Below the pieces are notes generated by a model that did no database searches, was not told the origin of the DNA, and saw nothing but the letters and a program-made list of their open reading frames with translations. From the NCBI RefSeq assembly GCF_024713975.1, contig NC_091098.1, positions 19,277,316 through 19,341,315 of the forward strand: 64,000 nt of DNA, given 5' to 3'. Every line of letters starts with the position of its first letter. Position 1 is the first letter of the stretch. The DNA is from Paralichthys olivaceus. Its lineage: Eukaryota; Chordata; Actinopteri; Pleuronectiformes; Paralichthyidae. Below, piece after piece: positions 59,993-64,000 of the stretch. A program made the translations under genes and the position numbers.

Positions 59993-62900
59993 ATGAGTCT
60001 GAGGAGAAACCCCAACAGCCGCCCAGGAGTGCGCTCGTCCTCTAAGAGCTTCAGCAGCTCGTCCATGGGATCCTACTCCTTCCACAGGATCAGCACCGGT
60101 ACTGAGCAGAGGGCCCCGATCACAGCTGTGACTGTCAACAAGAGCCTGCTCGCCCCATTGAGCATCGATATCGACCCCACCATCCAGGTAGTCCGCACCC
60201 AGGAGAAAGAGCAGATCAAGACCCTCAACAACCGCTTTGCCTCATTCATTGACAAGGTGAGAAACAGGATTGCAGATAAATGATGAGAGTGAGATTCCAT
60301 TTTTTTTTTTGGGATTATCCCGCTATCCATTTAAATACATATAGAATATAGAATAAGTGAGGGCCAGTTTTATATTGTGGGTCCTTACTCCCCTTGTCAC
60401 AGGTGAGATTCCTGGAGCAGCAGAACAAAATGCTGGAAACCAAGTGGCAGCTGCTGCAGAAACAGACATCCACCCCCTCCAACATTGAGCCCATGCTGAA
60501 GTCCTTCATCGGCTCCCTGGAGAGACAGCTGGAGTGCTTCAACAATGAAAAACTAAGGCTTGACATGGAGAACAATGTCATGCACAAAAATGTTGAGGAC
60601 TATAAGACGAGGTAGGACTGAAGCACCTGCTGTTGAGTCAGTAAAAATTAGGTGTGAAGATGTGCAGGGGAAATATGACCTGTGGCGTGTTTCAGGTACG
60701 AGGAGGAAATCAACAGGAGAAATGATGCTGAGAACGACTTTGTCATGCTCAAAAAGGTAGAGTATAGAGTCATGGTGGCTATGATTGATGTTTTCTCAGT
60801 GTGTGCAAGTTTAATGCTTATGAGTGTTCAAAGATTCATTCATCTCTAATGCATGAAATATAACTGCGTCTTTCATAAAGTCATGCACTAAAGTTGTATG
60901 TTTTTCACTGAATGCCTGCAGGATGTGGATTCAAGTTTTCTGTCTCAGGTGGATCTGAACGACAGGTTGTCTGGTATCCAGGATGAACACAACTTCCTCA
61001 AGGAGCTGTATGATACGGTATTGAAAATCCTTTCAAAATGTCAGACAGTATTAAAATAGGAAAACATGTAAACCACAGGTGTTGAACTGTGGATTATGTC
61101 TCCTCACTGCGGCTGTCTGTCGTTTTATAAAAGGAGCTGCGGGAGATGCAGGAGAGCCTGAGGACGACCTCTGTGGTGGTGCAGATGGACAACTCCCGCG
61201 GCCTGAACATGGATCAGATCGTGGCTGATGTTAAGGCTCAGTACGAAGATATCGCCGGCCGCAGTCGTGAGGAAGCTGAAAGCTGGTACAAGAACAAGGT
61301 GAAGTACTCAAGCAGAAAAATGATACACCACTGTTAATGTCATGCAATTTTGTGGTAAAACAGGTTTCTCTTGAAATAGTTTAGTAAATGAGGGGGTCAT
61401 TATTTAGGTCAAGCTCATAAATCTACTACACAGGGGACTCTTGTCAAACCTGATGATTACTGATCTAACACCTTTGTTCCTGTTTGGTACCAGTTTGACA
61501 AGATTAATGCTGAGGCGGAACAGTACAGCAATGAAATGCATAGCAACAAGGGAGAAATATCTGGACTCAACCGAATGATCAGCCGCCTGCAGAATGAGAT
61601 CCAGACTGTAAAAGCACAGGTGAGTGAAATGTTGAAAGTCAAAGGCAGCTGAAAAATGCTGTTGGAGGTTATACTCTTCCATCTCAACTGTGATCTCTTC
61701 TAGCTTATGTATAAATACTTTAAACATTGCCACACTTCTCCATCACGTTAAAAACTGCTTCTTTTAATCAATGTTGTAAATACTGTAATCAAGATCAACA
61801 AATTATTCTTTGGGAAAAATGTGAAAATGCCTCATTTAAAGTGAAAAACTGGTCAGAACTGCTTGTAGTAGGATGGCAGAAATAAATGACCAAAAAAGTA
61901 TGACACACACAGGATCCGTTATTACAGTTGTTCTGTTGAGGTTTGTCTGTCTGACATTCTGTCTATATACTTAACATCAACTCTTTATATTATGAAATCA
62001 TAGCTTGCAGCCTCTAAATGTTTTGCTCTATGTGTCACAATCCACATTACAAAGGGACATGACATCGTGGAATGGTCTCATCTGCTTTGAAAGGAGTGAT
62101 TGACAGGCTTACACCATCTATCCCTGCACATTATTTCTCAGTGTGTCAGTCTGGAGGACCAGTTCTCTGAGGCAGAGCGGCGCGGGGAGGAAGCCGTGCA
62201 GGATGCCAGGGCTCGCATCAAGGACCTGGAGCTGGCTCTGCAGAAGGCCAAACAGGACATGGCTCGCCAGCTGAAAGAATACCAGGAGCTCATGAATATC
62301 AAGCTGGGCCTGGACATCGAGATCTCCACCTACAGGAAACTGCTGGAGGGAGAGGAGGAAAGGTGAGTGGTGCGGGTAGATGTCAGATTAGAGTCTAATG
62401 CAGGTTTTTCTGGAAAAGTTTCAAAAGGATATATTTGGCTCAACTCTCCACTTTCACTTTTAAAGAAAAGCTTAACATGGTCTGACCCCCTGTTACGGAT
62501 ATAATAACATCCCTTGCTCCAAACTGTAATCTATGACTTCAAAAGGATTTTGCCAGCATGGCCCCAGAGGCTCTGGAATTCCTTGTCTGAGGAGATCAGA
62601 CTTGCCATAACTTGAACTGTCTTGTAAATCATTGCTCAAAACATTTGGAAAACCTTTTAATGCCTGGTTCTTAAGTGTTTTCAATTTCATGTTTTGACCT
62701 GTTTCATTCTGTTCTGTTTTACTCCCATGTGTTTTGGAAAGCACTTTGTAACTTTGCTTTGATAGGTGCTTCATAATTAAAGTTTATTATTTGTATTATT
62801 ATTATTTATAGTCATGATTCAGCTTCAGTTGATCAGATTGTGCTTCTGTATATCTGCTATCTGGTAACATGTGGTCAGAACCTTCTGCCTTAATGAAGAG

Positions 62901-63244
62901 AATACTCTTGAGTAATGATTGGAAAGAAAAAACGTGCTCCCATGAGACATATATGTGTTCAAATGAGAGACTTCTCACAGTGGTTTTGTTCCTCTCTCAC
63001 AGACTTGGACGAGATTCTATTGTGAACATCCAAGACGTGGTAGGCCAATGTAAGTACTGTGCTTTACAGCTGCAGCTCACTCCATTATCACCAATAATCA
63101 GATCAGAATGACATCATATCCTGTGTGTATTTGCTTTGTCTAGCCTCCCAGGTTTACAGCCGCCAGCAGCGAAGGTCAAGTCCCATCCTCATCAAGACAG
63201 TGGAGACCCATGACAGACTTCATGTGAAAGAAAACACACAGTAA
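59993..63244 (+). CDS. krt8: Type II keratin, K8-like, complete
   Basis: Type II intermediate-filament protein; pairs with a type I keratin to form epithelial filaments. Exons: 59993-60256, 60403-60611, 60696-60756, 60922-61017, 61134-61298, 61494-61619, 62142-62362, 63003-63049, 63144-63244. They total 1290 nt, 429 codons plus stop. The nine-exon structure matches type II keratins. Head: about 75 residues, Ser/Arg-rich, then [16 protein letters not shown], as in K8. Rod start: [10 protein letters not shown] with [30 protein letters not shown] is the type II pattern; rod end: [12 protein letters not shown]. The tail is only about 45 residues, lacks a glycine-rich repeat and ends [19 protein letters not shown]. 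Fish have several lineage-specific type II keratins, so the symbol denotes similarity, not proven orthology. Confidence 0.92.
62470..62815 (+). mobile_element. 3' end of an L2-type LINE
   Basis: At 62556 onward one plus frame reads [19 protein letters not shown] then stop. RLWNSLPEEIR is the conserved C-terminus of fish L2-like ORF2. The stop is followed by a tail with AGCACTTTGTAACTTTGCTT and GGTGCTTCATAATTAAAG, ending in (ATT)n. Five-prime-truncated insertion inside the keratin intron 62363-63002. Confidence 0.65.
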
Positions 63245-63367
63245 CCTGCTGGATGACCGTGGCAACATAACTCCCCCTTTACATTCACCTCTTTGTTCAC
63301 CCCCTGCACGTATGAGCCAGATGTGTTATCTGTTTACTTCATGTTTGATGTCACATGTTGTGTTTGA

Positions 63368-63373
63368 AATAAA
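63368..63373 (+). terminator. Poly(A) signal of the keratin gene
   Basis: AATAAA 124 nt after the stop codon, followed within 25 nt by a GT/T-rich stretch (CGTGTGTCC and T-runs). This is a typical arrangement for a short 3' UTR. Confidence 0.75.
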
Positions 63374-63780
63374 GATGTGTTCAGCTCTACGATCGTGTGT
63401 CCATTTTTATTTTAGTCCTTGGTCGTTTAAAAGTATTGGTATTGTTTCAAATGTTTTAAATATTTATAAGTAACTTTAATCAACATCATAATTTTGGAAT
63501 ATAAGAATAAAAAACTATTCAAAACTGATTATGGGATTATTACTATGGCACAAGTGTAGGATGCAAAGTACTAATATAATAAAAACAACGTGATTAAGAT
63601 TTTTAATTCACTGCCTAACTTTATCTATTAATTATTCTACTTATTATTTTTATATATTTGTTATCATTTATAATCATAGTGTGACGTTTTGTCCACGATT
63701 GTAAACTGTTCAATGTTGAATAAAGTTTTTGTGAAGTATAAAAAATGAATGGACGCACCAGGGTGTTTTTTCTGTTAAAA
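63374..63780. other. AT-rich spacer after the keratin gene
   Basis: No gene is visible. A second plus-strand AATAAA lies at 63719-63724 without an obvious transcript; it may serve a rare longer keratin transcript. Confidence 0.5.
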
Positions 63781-63781
63781 C

Positions 63782-64000
63782 TTTATTGATCAAACTTCTC
63801 TGATGACTCTCACTGTTGTTGTGGGACCAGGCTCCTGCGGCTGTAAACCATGTGTGACTTCCTGTTGTGAGTCAGTCGTGGTTTATCGTTGTGAAGCTGC
63901 TGATCATCGGATCTCCTCCGTTTAAAACCTCTTTTTAAACAATCTCAGGTCAAACTCGTCTCCACCGTTTTTCCAGCGACGCTTCGTTCAAGGTAACTTT
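63782..64000 (-). other. Possible 3' end of a further minus-strand gene
   Basis: The minus strand carries AATAAA at 63787-63782. Reading in from 64000, one frame gives KVTLNEASLEKRWRRV then stop (64000-63950); another gives SYLERSVAGKTVETSLT then stop. Either could be the end of a coding exon, but neither is recognised. It is a weak call, cut by the window edge. Confidence 0.25.

Noticed and set aside
1-64000. CRISPR arrays, operons, prophage or plasmid features
   Set aside because: The window is vertebrate nuclear DNA with spliced genes; no direct-repeat/spacer pattern or prokaryotic gene organisation is present.

Overview
The window looks like nuclear DNA of a teleost fish. It carries vertebrate genes split into short exons with canonical GT/AG junctions, long AT-rich introns, many dinucleotide microsatellites, and decayed transposon families of a kind common in ray-finned fish. 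All assignments come from reading the translated exons and recalling family sequences; no database search was run.

Layout. (1) Positions 209-20259 (+): the 3' part of a GRIP-family multi-PDZ scaffold gene, called grip2. It has 21 exons, from the second half of PDZ1 through PDZ7 to the stop; the promoter and first exons lie left of the window. (2) 25019-36237 (-): a complete taurine transporter, slc6a6, with 13 coding exons and 625 codons. An upstream 5' exon lies near 38340. grip2 and slc6a6 converge tail to tail, and human GRIP2 and SLC6A6 are also neighbours on 3p25, which supports GRIP2 over GRIP1. (3) About 38.6-48.6 kb: a gene-poor interval with decayed repeats, a Harbinger-like remnant and microsatellites. 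(4) 49676-54202 (-): abtb1, ankyrin repeats plus two BTB domains, 12 exons and 476 codons, with a GC-rich CCAAT-containing promoter. (5) 55747-58965 (-): a DNase I-family gene of the dnase1l4 type, 9 coding exons and 328 codons. It lacks a signal peptide and the family disulfide pair, and its last exon encodes a leucine-zipper-like tail. (6) 59993-63244 (+): a type II keratin gene, K8-like, 9 exons and 429 codons, with a TATA box. (7) The right edge may hold the 3' end of a further minus-strand gene.

The genes do not form a pathway. GRIP is a synaptic PDZ scaffold, SLC6A6 imports taurine, ABTB1 is a BTB/ankyrin adaptor, the DNase is probably intracellular, and the keratin is an epithelial filament protein. 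The reading frame stays open across every splice junction I assembled, and phases match throughout, so all five gene models look intact.

The most unusual observations are the DNase gene's coiled-coil last exon, its GC-AG intron and its joint loss of signal peptide and disulfide cysteines. Others are a possible in-frame N-terminal extension and a tonicity-element match at slc6a6, and a 144-bp periodic repeat in an slc6a6 intron. No convincing wholly new system was found.
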